Positions 51,265 to 60,705 of a DNA stretch of 64,000 nucleotides are shown here, piece by piece. Positions within the stretch are counted from its first letter, which is position 1. The number at the start of each line of letters is the position of its first letter. Source of the DNA: Bog-756 sp963824645 (GTDB lineage: Bacteria > Actinomycetota > Acidimicrobiia > Acidimicrobiales > RAAP-2); the NCBI GenBank assembly GCA_963824645.1, contig CAWGQC010000009.1:248001-312000 (forward strand). The letters are read 5' to 3'. The notes below the pieces were generated by a model. The model was not told the origin of the DNA. It did no database searches and saw only the letters and a list, made by a program, of their open reading frames with translations. The translations under genes were made by a program, and so were the position numbers.

Positions 51265-51912
51265 ATGAGACGACGGGTAACGGTGGCGCTGTCCGCCGCA
51301 TTGGTTACATGCAGTCTTGCCGTTGTGAGCCTTGCCACCCCGGCCTACGCCAGTGTCCCGGCGACCGGACTGATCACCTGCACCATGGTGGTCGGTACGA
51401 CGGCATCGTCCGGAACGGTGACCCATGGCTTGAGCTCGACGGGGACAGCCACCCACGTCAAGGTCAAGTTCGCCACGACCTTCACTTGTGCTTCCCCGCA
51501 AGCGGTGACCTCGCCTGCCGGCGTTGTGGTGACGGGGGGAACCATGAAGGGATCGGCGGCATACGTGGCCGCCTCCGCCTCCCAACCGGCCAACACCTGC
51601 GCTGACTTCAATGGCGTCGATCTCCTCAGCCTTGGGGGGGTCGTTATCAAATGGACACAATCGCCCAGTGCGCCGCACATCAGCCCGACGGCTATCAAAT
51701 ACGTCAATGTCGGTGCAGGAACGGTCTCCGGCGGCGTGATCACTCTGGCCGGATCGCCTAGTCAAGCCATCAAGGGCCCCGGATCCTTCGGCACCCCTAA
51801 TCCCCCCAACACCGTGCAGTTGGTCACCAATCTGCCTCCCGTGTCGACGTGCCCGGCCGCAACCCCCGCGCACACACCTTTCGTCATCACAGGCGGAACC
51901 ATCAACGTCTGA
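51265..51912 (+). CDS. Secreted Cys-containing beta protein
   Basis: A 215-residue exported protein. Signal peptide ends in ATPAYA (about residue 29), followed by a beta-rich domain with cysteines in GLITCTMVV, TTFTCASP, ANTCADFNG and VSTCPAAT, ending ITGGTINV. The same arrangement is seen in the split gene at 38277-38868, so they are paralogues. ATG at 51265 with GGGGTGG upstream. No function known; probably a surface or released structural protein. Confidence 0.7.
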   Translation: MRRRVTVALSAALVTCSLAVVSLATPAYASVPATGLITCTMVVGTTASSGTVTHGLSSTGTATHVKVKFATTFTCASPQAVTSPAGVVVTGGTMKGSAAYVAASASQPANTCADFNGVDLLSLGGVVIKWTQSPSAPHISPTAIKYVNVGAGTVSGGVITLAGSPSQAIKGPGSFGTPNPPNTVQLVTNLPPVSTCPAATPAHTPFVITGGTINV

Positions 51913-52050
51913 GACCGAGCGAACCGGGAGGGTATCGGAACGGTCACTGTGATTCCGACCCGTGCTCGAGGACACCCGGAGTTGGGCGCCGTCCTGGCAG
52001 GAATGAGCATCCGGGATCCTGGTGTCAACCCATACGGTGGGACAGAGCCA

Positions 52051-52287
52051 TCAATCTTCGGAGAGGGCGGCGAAATCCCGCTTGGTTTTCTTGTACCACC
52101 CCATTCCCGAAATGGGATGTTTCCACCTACCTTTCATCTCCTTCAGAGCGCTTTCGTGCGTTGCGTCACCGTTGCCCACCATTTCCTGCAAATGGCTGTC
52201 TTGCCCTTTTATGACCTCATCAGCAGTGGCGCCCTGGAGGGCGAAGTCACACGGTCCACCCAACTGCTTACATGTCATTGTCTTCAT
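52051..52287 (-). CDS. DUF1059 small protein
   Basis: A 78-residue protein starting MKTMTCKQLGGPCDFAL, the classic DUF1059 beginning with two cysteines, followed by TADEVIKGQDSHLQEM, a helix, and GMGWYKKTKRDFAALSED. The family is small, widespread and of unknown role; the cysteines suggest metal or redox function. ATG at 52287. Confidence 0.85.
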   Translation of the reverse strand: MKTMTCKQLGGPCDFALQGATADEVIKGQDSHLQEMVGNGDATHESALKEMKGRWKHPISGMGWYKKTKRDFAALSED

Positions 52288-52356
52288 CGGTCTGGCCTCA
52301 TTCCTTGGTGTTATCGATTGGGACAAGTGAGCGGACGACGGGCGCAATTGGGCGGC

Positions 52357-52755
52357 TCATCCCTGTTGGATGCGGACAGTGTTGCCCGAGGCATCGCGGA
52401 ACGCGCAGTCGCGTACACCCCAGGGCTGAGATGCCGGTTCCTGGAGTACCTCGGCGCCCGATGCCCGGACCTTCTCGAAAGTGGTGTCGAGATCGTCGGA
52501 GCGGAGGATGGCAGCCTGCAACGATCCCTGTGTCACGAGTGACAGGAGGGCGTCGCCTTCAGCCTGCGAGCGCCCGCCGTGCGGCTGAAACAGAACGATG
52601 TCGACGTCCTGTCCGGGGGCACCGACGGTGACCCAGCGGAATCCGCCGGCGGACACATCGGTGCGGACTTCCAATCCGAGAGCGTCGCGGTAGAAGCCCA
52701 GCGCAGCGTCAGGGTCGTGGACCGGGATGAACATGGCGGACACGGTGACTGTCAT
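52357..52755 (-). CDS. VOC-family (glyoxalase/bleomycin-resistance-like) protein
   Basis: A 132-residue protein with two beta-alpha-beta-beta-beta units: VSAMFIPVHDPDAALGFYRD at the N-terminus and QAAILRSDDLDTTFEKVRAS in the second half, ending FRDASGNTVRI with the usual glutamate position replaced. ATG at 52755. It is 123 bp downstream of an AraC regulator on the same strand, a common pairing in actinobacteria. Confidence 0.87.
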   Translation of the reverse strand: MTVTVSAMFIPVHDPDAALGFYRDALGLEVRTDVSAGGFRWVTVGAPGQDVDIVLFQPHGGRSQAEGDALLSLVTQGSLQAAILRSDDLDTTFEKVRASGAEVLQEPASQPWGVRDCAFRDASGNTVRIQQG

Positions 52756-52878
52756 GTCGCAAGAGTACGGCCACCCGATCGCCGATTGCTTCTCCGATCC
52801 TGCTCGGTCCCGGTGGATCGGGCCACCCACATGTCCTGGACCCGAACGGAGAGCCGCCCTTCAACCGGTTCGGGGGGC

Positions 52879-53289
52879 TCAGACCGTGACCGTGGTGCGC
52901 TGCGGTCGGGTAGCGAACATCCTCACGCAAGAGGGAAGGAACTCGAGCTGACGATGATCACTGGCCCGGTACTGCGAGGGCGTAACGCCGACGATCTCGG
53001 TGAAGCGCGAACTGAACGAACCCAGCGACGTACAGCCCACGGCGATACAGGTGTCGGTGACGGAATTTCCCTGACGCAGTAGAGCTTTGGCGCGCTCGAT
53101 GCGTCGCGTCATGAGATAGGAGTAGGGGGTCTCACCATAGGCTGTTCGGAACTTGCGCGAGAAGTGTGCAGGGGACATAACTGCGGTGCGAGCCATGGCC
53201 GGAACATCGAGGGGCTGTGCGTAGTTGCGGTCTATGAAGTCACGCGCCTGACGTAGGTACACAAGGTCGACCATCTCGTCGGGCATCAT
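52879..53289 (-). CDS. AraC-family transcriptional regulator
   Basis: About 136 residues consisting almost only of the two helix-turn-helix motifs: LDVPAMARTAVMSPAHFSRK, then VTDTCIAVGCTSLGSFSSRF with the signature VGVTPSQYR. There is no sensor domain, so it may bind DNA constitutively or work with a partner. ATG 53289 (MMPDEMVDLVYL) is chosen. The VOC gene directly downstream is the probable target. Confidence 0.88.
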   Translation of the reverse strand: MMPDEMVDLVYLRQARDFIDRNYAQPLDVPAMARTAVMSPAHFSRKFRTAYGETPYSYLMTRRIERAKALLRQGNSVTDTCIAVGCTSLGSFSSRFTEIVGVTPSQYRASDHRQLEFLPSCVRMFATRPQRTTVTV

Positions 53290-53509
53290 GTCCACGACCG
53301 TACTCCAGTCGGGGCTTTCGGTCGAAGCACACCGGCTCAACGACAAGCGGAACTCGAGGTCGAGTGCGCACAGGCCAGCGGGATGGCGGGATTGCGGCGG
53401 CGATCAGAGAGCAGGGCGTCCCATGAGCGTGCCATCGCGGGCCGCCCTCGCCAACAGACAGGGCACGCGGTCATCCCACCCCGATCGCCGACTGGCGACG
53501 GAGTCGTTT

Positions 53510-54553
53510 CTAGTGATGCGCCGTTCGGGCCGGGTCCATCGATCGGTGCCTGAATGCGTGGCGGTAGGCCTGGGGGCTGATGTGGACCACCCGGCCAAAG
53601 TGCTTTCGCAGATTTCCCGCCGTGGAGAAACCGCTCTCGACGGCCACGATCTCAACGGGCAGATCACTGGTCTCGAGCAGACGCTGAGCCAGCTTCACCC
53701 GCTGCCCTTGCAGCCAACGGTGCGGAGTGGTCCCTGTGGCGGCCTGGAAGCGCCGGGCAAAGTTCCGGGTGCTCATGGCTGCTCGAGCGGCCAGATCCTC
53801 GATGGTCAGTGGCTCATCGAGGTGAGCTTGCATCCACTCCACAGTGTCGGACAGGAGGTCCAGGTCGTCCAAGCTGGGGAGGGGTTTGTCGATGTACTGG
53901 GCCTGTCCGCCGTCCCGTTGAGGTGGGACGACCAGTTGACGGGCCAGGAGCGTCGCCACTTCACTCCCATGGTCCTGCCGGACGATATGGAGGCAGAGAT
54001 CGATGCCGGCCGCACTGCCGGCCCCGGTCAGGATGTCACCGTCATCGACGAACAGGACGTCGGGATCCACCGATAGTAGGGGAAAGCGACGAGCCAGTTC
54101 GTCGCACTCCGTCCAGTGGGCGGCGGCCCGGCGTCCGTCGAGCAGGCCCGCCTCGGCCAGCACGAAGGCACCGCCGCACAGCGACAACATCCGGCTCCCG
54201 CGGGCGTGGGCCCGTCGCAGTGCTTGGAATATCTCTGCCGGAATCTCGGAGGGTCGGTAGGTCGGGGCCACGATGACCGTGTCGACCCTGTCCAGTACGT
54301 CGAGTCCGAAGGGCACGATGATCTGGAAACCGCTGTCCGACGTCAACGGGGCCGAATTATCCCCGCAGACGAACAACCGATACCAGGGATGGCCGGGCGC
54401 CACCCACCGGTCGTCGCCGAAGATCTCACAGGCCACCCCGAGCTCGAAGGCGGTAAATCCCTCGGACAGAACGATGGCTACGTTGTGGACCTTTCGCTGG
54501 CCCGCTCGGGCCCTTGTGGGTGAGGCATCCGATTTGGCAGGTTCGTCGCGCAC
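53510..54553 (-). CDS. GlxA-type regulator (DJ-1/PfpI + AraC domains)
   Basis: A 347-residue regulator. The N-terminal DJ-1/PfpI-like domain (about 30-190) has the nucleophile-elbow cysteine in LSLCGGAFVLAEAGLL and a following His in AAHWTECDEL. A C-terminal AraC domain (about 250-340) has IEDLAARAAMSTRNFARRF and VAVESGFSTAGNLRKHF. GTG 54553 is the preferred start; the frame is open further up but without protein-like sequence. No obvious target gene next to it apart from the divergent unknown gene at 54634. Confidence 0.88.
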   Translation of the reverse strand: MRDEPAKSDASPTRARAGQRKVHNVAIVLSEGFTAFELGVACEIFGDDRWVAPGHPWYRLFVCGDNSAPLTSDSGFQIIVPFGLDVLDRVDTVIVAPTYRPSEIPAEIFQALRRAHARGSRMLSLCGGAFVLAEAGLLDGRRAAAHWTECDELARRFPLLSVDPDVLFVDDGDILTGAGSAAGIDLCLHIVRQDHGSEVATLLARQLVVPPQRDGGQAQYIDKPLPSLDDLDLLSDTVEWMQAHLDEPLTIEDLAARAAMSTRNFARRFQAATGTTPHRWLQGQRVKLAQRLLETSDLPVEIVAVESGFSTAGNLRKHFGRVVHISPQAYRHAFRHRSMDPARTAHH

Positions 54554-54633
54554 TATGTCAATCCTGCCACTTTCGCACCGCCGGTTGCATGGCTCACCAT
54601 CAAAGGGTGACAACTTCCCGAATCCTCCAGACC

Positions 54634-55218
54634 ATGGCCAGTGGACCCACCAGCTCGCTGCCACCGGGCGAACGCCGTCAGCGCCGACAGACGGTCAGAG
54701 CCCTGCGCCTCCGGTCCCAGGGCTCGACCAGGGGGACGGCGACCCTTCTCCTCTTCGAACCGGCCTTTCCGCACCGATTGACCGCCCGATCCAACTGCAG
54801 GTGGTCGAGAGCCCTCGCTCGGCTACTGGCTCCTTGGCTCGATCGCCGGCTGGTCGAGGGTAAGCCGCCCGAGTCCCATCTCCTGTTGGCGGCCCGGGCC
54901 CACGCCCTGGTCATGCCGGCCCGCCGGCAGTCCCTGGCCTACCAGTGGGACGATCTACTGGCACAGGCTCGACGACCACCACAGCCCCGTGATCCCCGGT
55001 CGTCCCTCAACCGGGACAGCATCGTGGCCCACGAACCGGACATCCGGGCTCTGCTCGATGTCCTGGTGGCACCGACGCCCGGCCCCGTCCGGGGCATAGC
55101 CACCCTGAGCTGGCTCCTCACCGACGGGACCGGACCCCTCTACAACCATCGATGTTCCGATGGGCTCGGGGCAGCCCTACGGGACGCCGCCGCTCTTCTC
55201 GATCCTTCGGCCATCTGA
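54634..55218 (+). CDS. Conserved actinobacterial protein of unknown function
   Basis: A 194-residue soluble protein, Arg- and Ala-rich. The centre has LAPWLDRRLVEGKPPESHLL, and the end has IATLSWLLTDGTGPLYN, a pattern I associate with a common uncharacterised actinobacterial family. ATG 54634 is chosen as the start. Divergent from the GlxA-type regulator (81 bp), so it may be that regulator's target. Confidence 0.65.
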   Translation: MASGPTSSLPPGERRQRRQTVRALRLRSQGSTRGTATLLLFEPAFPHRLTARSNCRWSRALARLLAPWLDRRLVEGKPPESHLLLAARAHALVMPARRQSLAYQWDDLLAQARRPPQPRDPRSSLNRDSIVAHEPDIRALLDVLVAPTPGPVRGIATLSWLLTDGTGPLYNHRCSDGLGAALRDAAALLDPSAI

Positions 55219-55245
55219 ACCGGTTGGCTGTCGGCGGCTGAACGT

Positions 55246-55683
55246 TCAGCCGTCCTCCGGGGGCGCATCGGGACCGACAACACCTCCGGCCACCACGACG
55301 GCCAGTCGGTCCAGATAGTGATCCCATCCCTGGGTGTGATCGTCGACGGCGTCGGCGGGCAGTCCCCGGTGGACGAAACGGACTCTGGTCTTGTCGCCGT
55401 CGGGCGTCAGGGTGATCTCGACCTCGGTCGACCGAGCGGGAATGGGATGGTCGGGCTCGTCCCATCCGAAGGTGAACACCACCTTGCGATCGGGCACCAC
55501 CTCCACGAAATCACCAACCGCCGGGTGTCGGCCCTGGATGTTCACCCGGTACGCGCCTCCGACCCGGGGATCGAGCTCGGCCTCCGTACCCAACCATTGG
55601 ACATGCTGTGTCGGATCGGTGAGGAAGGGGAAGATCGTCGCCGGACTGGCGTCCATCACGACCTCTCGCATCAACTCAGCCAT
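55246..55683 (-). CDS. SRPBCC / AHSA1-domain protein
   Basis: A 145-residue START-like protein (AHSA1 type): MREVVMDASPATIFPFLTDP at the N-terminus, VVPDRKVVFTFGWDEPDHP in the middle and the long C-terminal helix GWDHYLDRLAVVVAGG. It overlaps the upstream ArsR gene by eight bases (ATGGCTGA) and the two are typically co-expressed. Ligand unknown. Confidence 0.9.
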   Translation of the reverse strand: MAELMREVVMDASPATIFPFLTDPTQHVQWLGTEAELDPRVGGAYRVNIQGRHPAVGDFVEVVPDRKVVFTFGWDEPDHPIPARSTEVEITLTPDGDKTRVRFVHRGLPADAVDDHTQGWDHYLDRLAVVVAGGVVGPDAPPEDG

Positions 55684-55999
55684 CAGTGGTTCCTTTCTCT
55701 CGTTGGGCCGATTCGGCCAGGTCCTGCAGTCGTTGCAGACTTCCGGTCCAGTACTCGTCGAGGAACTCCCGCAGCCTGTCCATCTGGGCATGGTTGGCCC
55801 GGTACAGCCGTCGGGTCCCGTCGCGCCGTTCGACTACCAGTTCGGCCTCCCTCAGGACGCCGAGGTGTTGGGAAACGGCCGACCGGGTCACATCGTTGAA
55901 CCGGGCCGCAATCTCGGTGGCGGGAAGTTCGGCCGACCACACCAGCCGGAGGATCTCCCGCCGTCGGGGCTCGGCCAGCGCCTTCAGAGCTGCGTCCAT
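55676..55999 (-). CDS. ArsR-family transcriptional regulator
   Basis: A 107-residue winged-helix repressor: LKALAEPRRREILRLVW, the recognition helix in TRSAVSQHLGVLREAELV and wing ERRDGTRRLYR. No metal-binding cysteine motif is present, as in the ArsR proteins paired with SRPBCC genes, so it probably does not sense arsenic. ATG at 55999. TTAGCGATTACTTACG just upstream includes a TAAGTAA-like AT-rich patch suited to an operator. Confidence 0.92.
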   Translation of the reverse strand: MDAALKALAEPRRREILRLVWSAELPATEIAARFNDVTRSAVSQHLGVLREAELVVERRDGTRRLYRANHAQMDRLREFLDEYWTGSLQRLQDLAESAQREKGTTDG

Positions 56000-56238
56000 G
56001 GATTCATGTTAGCGATTACTTACGTTAGTGTCAACTAACCTAAGTAATGGGCCCCCGACCGGCCACCATTACCCGTTCAAGCGACAAGCGGGCCGGGCTC
56101 CGAACCTATTCCCCCATCCATCCCCGCCCACGAGCAGATCGCCGTCGGAGGGCGGCACCGTGCGATTGCACGGTATTGCACGGTAGCGATGGCCACCGGC
56201 CGGCACCCCACCCGGTGAGGGGCCGGCGCCGAACTCGT

Positions 56239-59200
56239 TCAGGAGTAGGTGAAGTGGTCGGCCGACCCCTTGGCCGAGGTGCCACCCTTGGTGGTCACGG
56301 TGATGTCGACGGTTCCCGAACCCTCGGGGGAAACCACGGTGATCGAGGTGGCCGAATTGACGGTCAGGCTTTCAGCCGCCGTGGTGCCGAACTTGACGGC
56401 GGTGGCCCCGGTGAAGCCGGTGCCGGTGATGGTCACGGCCGTGCCGCCGTTGGGGGAACCGGTGGCCGGTTTGATGGAGGAAACCGTCGGGGGGCCGATG
56501 ACGATCGATCCCTCACTGGTCAGCACCTCGTCGGGCCAGGCGATGCTGACCGGTCCGGTGGCGGCTCCGTTCGGCACCAACACGGCCAGCTTGGTGGCGG
56601 TAGCCGAGGTCACCGCCCCGGCGATGGTCGACCCACTGATCGACGTGAAGGACACGGTGGGTCGGGTCTGACCGGTGCTGCTCAGCAGGTCGGTACCGGA
56701 TACAGCCAGGGTCTTGCCGATCGTCCCTTTGGCCCCCACCGCGGTGGGATTTTCGGTCAGGGTCTGGACCCCGTCGATGCGGAACCGGGGGTCACTGCCG
56801 GGCACCTGGATGGTGGCCTCCACGCCGCTGGGCACCACGGCCAGAGTGGCACAGGGGGCAGGCACTCGAGTCGAACACTTCTTCAGGAATGAGGGAGTGG
56901 GGGCCGAACCCTGGAAGCAGATCTGGATGCCCTTGGTCTTGGTGGGCCCGGTGATCAGGTCACTGACGTCGACGTCTCCGGTCGGGATGAAGCTGGCGCT
57001 GTAGGTGGTGATGGCCGAGGCCACCCGGAAGCCCTTGTGCGAGCAGCTCAGCTGACCCGCTCCCGAGGTGACGGTCAGGGTGCCCGTCTGGGACCCGGCT
57101 GCGGGAACGGTGACGGTGACGGCCTGGGGTGGCGACATGGGCGTGCCCGTCGTGGTCACCGCCGCCTGGCAGGTGTTGTCGGTCGTGCAGTCGGCCACGG
57201 CGATGGTCACGTTGGTCGAGGCGGTCACCGCGCCCGATCCGTTGAGGCTCACGGTCTGGCCGGTAAAGACCTGGCCGGCCGACCCACCGGCGGCATCGGT
57301 CTCGGTCACGGTGGCGTCACAGGACGGCGAGGGCACGGTGCCGGCGCACACCCCGGTGGCGTAGGTGTGGGTGGTGGTGGGCGACCCGGTGACCACCACC
57401 GGGGAGCCGTCACCGAAGGTCCAGCTGTAGGAGACGATGGGCGAGGTACCCGGCACCGACCCCGAGGCGTCGAAGGTGGTGGTGGTGCCGGTGGTGGAGG
57501 CCGACAGGGAGGCCGTCGGACCCTGATCAGGCATGACCGCGATGGCGTCCGGGACGTCCCCCACGTCGATGGGGTTGCCGGGGACGCCGTTGGAGGTTGT
57601 AACCGGTGTGACCGAGTCGTTGCCGTAGTTGGCCAGGTAAGCGGTCTGTCCGTCGGGGGAGAAGGCGATCCCGTGCGCATCGGACCCGGCGGTGATCTGG
57701 CTGTCGGCTGAGTTGGTGCTGAGATCGATGGGGGTAAGGGTGTTGCCACTGCTCGTCACGTAGGCGGTCTGGCCGTTGGGGCTGATGGCGATGGAACTCG
57801 GGTTGGAGCCCACTGAAATCGGAGTCTCCGCCGTCTGGGTGGCCAGGTCGATCGGCGTGACCGTCCCGTCCAGGTTGTTGGCCACATAGGCGGTCTGACC
57901 GTCCGGGGTGATGGCGATGGCGTCGGGGAAGTTCCCGACCCCTATGGGCGTGCCAACGGCGTCGTTGCTGGTGTTGACGGGAACGACGTCGTTGTCGCCC
58001 GCGTTGACCACGTAGGCCGTCTGGCCGTCGGGGGCTATGGCGATGGCGGCAGGGCCGGTCCCGACGGCGAAGGGGGCGCCCGCCGTGTTGTTAGCAGTGG
58101 AGATAGCGGTGACCTTGCCGTTGCCGTAGTCGGCCACATAAGCGGTCTGACCGTCCGGGGTGATGGCGATGGCTTCGGGGTAGGAGGCGCCGGTGGGAAT
58201 GGGAGTCCCCGCCGTATTGGTACCGGTGGTGATCGGCGTCACCGTGGCGTCGCCCTGGTTGGCCACGTAAGCGGTCTGTCCGTTGGGCGAGATGGCGATG
58301 GCGTCGGGCTGGTCCCCGACGGTGATCGGGGTGTCGGCCGTGCCGGTGGCGGTGCTGATGGGGGTGACCGTGTCATCGTTGCGGTTGGCCACATAGGCGT
58401 AAGGGGCGGGGCCGGCCTGGGTGTGGGCCGGATAGGACGCGGTGCCGTTGAAGGTGGTCCCGAGCACGGTCATGGAGAAGCTGTCACCCTGATTCACCGG
58501 TCCGTAGTACGGATAGGCGGAGCCGAAGGTAAAGGTGATCTGATCGTCCGAGTAGGAGGAGACCGACACACCGACGAAGTCCCCGAAAGGTCCGTCACCC
58601 TCGCCGCCACCGAAACCGTCCAACAGATAGAACTGCTGCCCGTAGTCCGAACCGGTGAAACCGCCGTAGGCGGGGACCGGAGTACCGAGGTTGGCCTGGG
58701 TGCCGAATCCCGATCCCCACACGGTCACGGTGGGAGAGGCCGGCGTGCCCCCGAAGGTGACGGCGCTGATGGTGGGGGCGGTCGATGTCGTCTGGGTGGC
58801 GCCTATGTTGCAACTGCCGCCCGGAGCACTGGGCACGGCCTGCTGGTCGGTGGTCGGGCAGACCGCAGTGGCTCCGACATTGGTGTTGTTGGGGATGGCC
58901 CCGACGGTGGGGCTGTCCGAGTCGGGCAAGATGGTCGGGGTCAACCCCTGGTTCTGCTTGAGGGCCCCCAGGGTCACGTCCACAGTGGGCGAATCGCTGA
59001 TGCTGCCGGTGGCCGTCAAACCGCAGGAACCGTCGTCGTCGATGTTGTAGCCCAAGTCGGTGATCGCACCGGCGCACTCGCTGCCGGTGGGGGCGCCGGC
59101 CAGAATGGTGGCCCCGAGGCTGGCGGTGCCGCTACCCCCGTTATCGGCGCTGTCGACCGATCCGCCGTGGTCGGTGGCGTAGTTCTCCGAGAAGGTCGAG

Positions 59201-60381
59201 CTGGTGATGGTGGCCGTGCCGGTGCCGTCGTTATCGACGTTGTCCACCGCCCCGCCGTCGTTGGTGGCCGAGTTGAGGGAGAAGGTCGAATTGGAGACGG
59301 TCAGCGTGCCGAGCATGCCACTGTCGTAAGCGTTGTCCCCGTTGTTGATGGCCCCACCGTTGGTGGCCTGGTTGCCGGCGAAGGTCGAGTCGGCCACGAC
59401 CACCGTGCCCCGGCTGTTGTCGATGACCCCACCCGCTCCGGCCACATTGTTCCCCAGGGCCGTGTTGCCGGTGAAGGTCGAGCTGGCGATGGACACGGAA
59501 CCCTGACCGCCGTCGTTGCCGTTGGCGATAGCCCCACCGCCCCAATCGGCGGTGTTGCCGGTGAAGGTCGAGTAGACCACGGTCAGGTCGCCGTTGCCGG
59601 CATCGTCACCGTTGTCGATGGCCCCACCCCGCCCGCTGGCCGCGGCCGAGTCGTGGGTGAAGGTCGAACGGGCCACGTCGACGGTGGCATCGCCCCCGTT
59701 GCTGCCGATATTGATGGCCCCGCCCTCGGCGCCGGCCGTGTCGCCGGTGAAGGTCGAATCGTTGACCATCAGGGTGCCGTCACCGCCGTTGTCACCGAAG
59801 TCGATGGCCCCACCCCCGTTGGAGGCGGCGTCATTGGTGAAGGTCGAGTTGGCCACGGTGAGGGCGCAGCCGGGGGCGCTGTCGCAGCCGATGACCCCTC
59901 CGCCGTTGGGGTTGCTGCCGTTCTCGATGGTGATCCCGCTGATGGTCACCGTGCCCGGGTCTACGACCAGGACGGTTCCCGAGCCGCCGCCGTTCAGGAA
60001 GGTGGACGAGGCCCCGGCCCCGGCGATGGTCAAGGAGTTGAGCGACGAGGCGTCGGCAATGTCGTTTTCGTCATAGGTGCCGGCGGCCACGTCGATGGTC
60101 ACGTCGTCTCCGGCGTAGGAGCCGCCGGTGGCGGTGTTGATGCCGGTCTGGACGGAGCCGCAGGCATTGACCAGGCTGGTGCAGTTCCCGCTGCCCGACG
60201 GGGCCACGTACAGGGTGATCGGCGGGTTGGCTCCGGCCAGCCCGGGGGACAGGACCACTCCGGCCAGGGATCCGGCCAACACCACACAACCCATGATCGG
60301 GGCCACCCACTTCCGCCCGGGCCTGCCGCCACCGAGCGCCCGCCGGTGGTTTCGATCCGACCCGGTCTGCCCTGGCTGCAT
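56239..60381 (-). CDS. Giant secreted beta-helix / YVTN propeller / PKD / IPT protein
   Basis: A 1380-residue exported protein. Basic N-terminus and signal peptide to about residue 51, choice-of-anchor beta-helix (about 52-500) with repeated STFT.N.A turns, a GSGFGT domain (about 540-650), seven YVTN-type repeats each with AYVAN and PDGQTAYV (about 655-950, one seven-bladed propeller), a PKD domain (YSWTFGDGSP, about 990), Cys-containing beta domains, and a C-terminal IPT/TIG domain (IKPATGSPNGGTAVTITGTG). ATG at 60381. No cell-wall sorting motif. Likely adhesin or matrix protein. Divergent from another large exported protein at 60706. Confidence 0.88.
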   Translation of the reverse strand: MQPGQTGSDRNHRRALGGGRPGRKWVAPIMGCVVLAGSLAGVVLSPGLAGANPPITLYVAPSGSGNCTSLVNACGSVQTGINTATGGSYAGDDVTIDVAAGTYDENDIADASSLNSLTIAGAGASSTFLNGGGSGTVLVVDPGTVTISGITIENGSNPNGGGVIGCDSAPGCALTVANSTFTNDAASNGGGAIDFGDNGGDGTLMVNDSTFTGDTAGAEGGAINIGSNGGDATVDVARSTFTHDSAAASGRGGAIDNGDDAGNGDLTVVYSTFTGNTADWGGGAIANGNDGGQGSVSIASSTFTGNTALGNNVAGAGGVIDNSRGTVVVADSTFAGNQATNGGAINNGDNAYDSGMLGTLTVSNSTFSLNSATNDGGAVDNVDNDGTGTATITSSTFSENYATDHGGSVDSADNGGSGTASLGATILAGAPTGSECAGAITDLGYNIDDDGSCGLTATGSISDSPTVDVTLGALKQNQGLTPTILPDSDSPTVGAIPNNTNVGATAVCPTTDQQAVPSAPGGSCNIGATQTTSTAPTISAVTFGGTPASPTVTVWGSGFGTQANLGTPVPAYGGFTGSDYGQQFYLLDGFGGGEGDGPFGDFVGVSVSSYSDDQITFTFGSAYPYYGPVNQGDSFSMTVLGTTFNGTASYPAHTQAGPAPYAYVANRNDDTVTPISTATGTADTPITVGDQPDAIAISPNGQTAYVANQGDATVTPITTGTNTAGTPIPTGASYPEAIAITPDGQTAYVADYGNGKVTAISTANNTAGAPFAVGTGPAAIAIAPDGQTAYVVNAGDNDVVPVNTSNDAVGTPIGVGNFPDAIAITPDGQTAYVANNLDGTVTPIDLATQTAETPISVGSNPSSIAISPNGQTAYVTSSGNTLTPIDLSTNSADSQITAGSDAHGIAFSPDGQTAYLANYGNDSVTPVTTSNGVPGNPIDVGDVPDAIAVMPDQGPTASLSASTTGTTTTFDASGSVPGTSPIVSYSWTFGDGSPVVVTGSPTTTHTYATGVCAGTVPSPSCDATVTETDAAGGSAGQVFTGQTVSLNGSGAVTASTNVTIAVADCTTDNTCQAAVTTTGTPMSPPQAVTVTVPAAGSQTGTLTVTSGAGQLSCSHKGFRVASAITTYSASFIPTGDVDVSDLITGPTKTKGIQICFQGSAPTPSFLKKCSTRVPAPCATLAVVPSGVEATIQVPGSDPRFRIDGVQTLTENPTAVGAKGTIGKTLAVSGTDLLSSTGQTRPTVSFTSISGSTIAGAVTSATATKLAVLVPNGAATGPVSIAWPDEVLTSEGSIVIGPPTVSSIKPATGSPNGGTAVTITGTGFTGATAVKFGTTAAESLTVNSATSITVVSPEGSGTVDITVTTKGGTSAKGSADHFTYS

Positions 60382-60456
60382 CAAGGTCCGCCTTTCTCGC
60401 GCCCCAGGACCGAGACGTGCCCCCGGCCCCCGTCGCATCATAAACAGTGGAGCACC

Positions 60457-60520
60457 AGAACGCACTGGTCTACGCCGTCGATTGGCCGGTTCCGCCGGCA
60501 CTGACGACGCGGTGCGTTCT
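60457..60520. promoter_or_regulatory. Perfect 9-bp inverted repeat between two divergent surface-protein genes
   Basis: AGAACGCAC (60457-60465) and GTGCGTTCT (60512-60520) are 46 bp apart in the 324-bp divergent control region. Two half sites in opposite orientation would suit a dimeric regulator acting on both genes. No other feature is seen in this gap. Confidence 0.45.
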
Positions 60521-60705
60521 TCTGCGCGCCAACAGCGTTGGTTCGGCCGAACGCGAGCCGCCCCTACGACACCGCCGACCAACGTGACGTCCATCCACGC
60601 CGGCCATTCCTTTTCGGCGGGCCCTACCATGATCGGCTCCGTCAGACGTCGTCCGATGTATCTTCTCCTCAGTGGCCCGATGGGCCTCGAAGCGGGGAGG
60701 ATCCT

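Noticed and set aside
58423..60504. A 693-codon open frame on the plus strand
   Set aside because: It is antisense to the giant beta-helix gene, has a Gly/Val/Arg composition typical of high-GC mirror frames, and lacks a ribosome site and any known domain.
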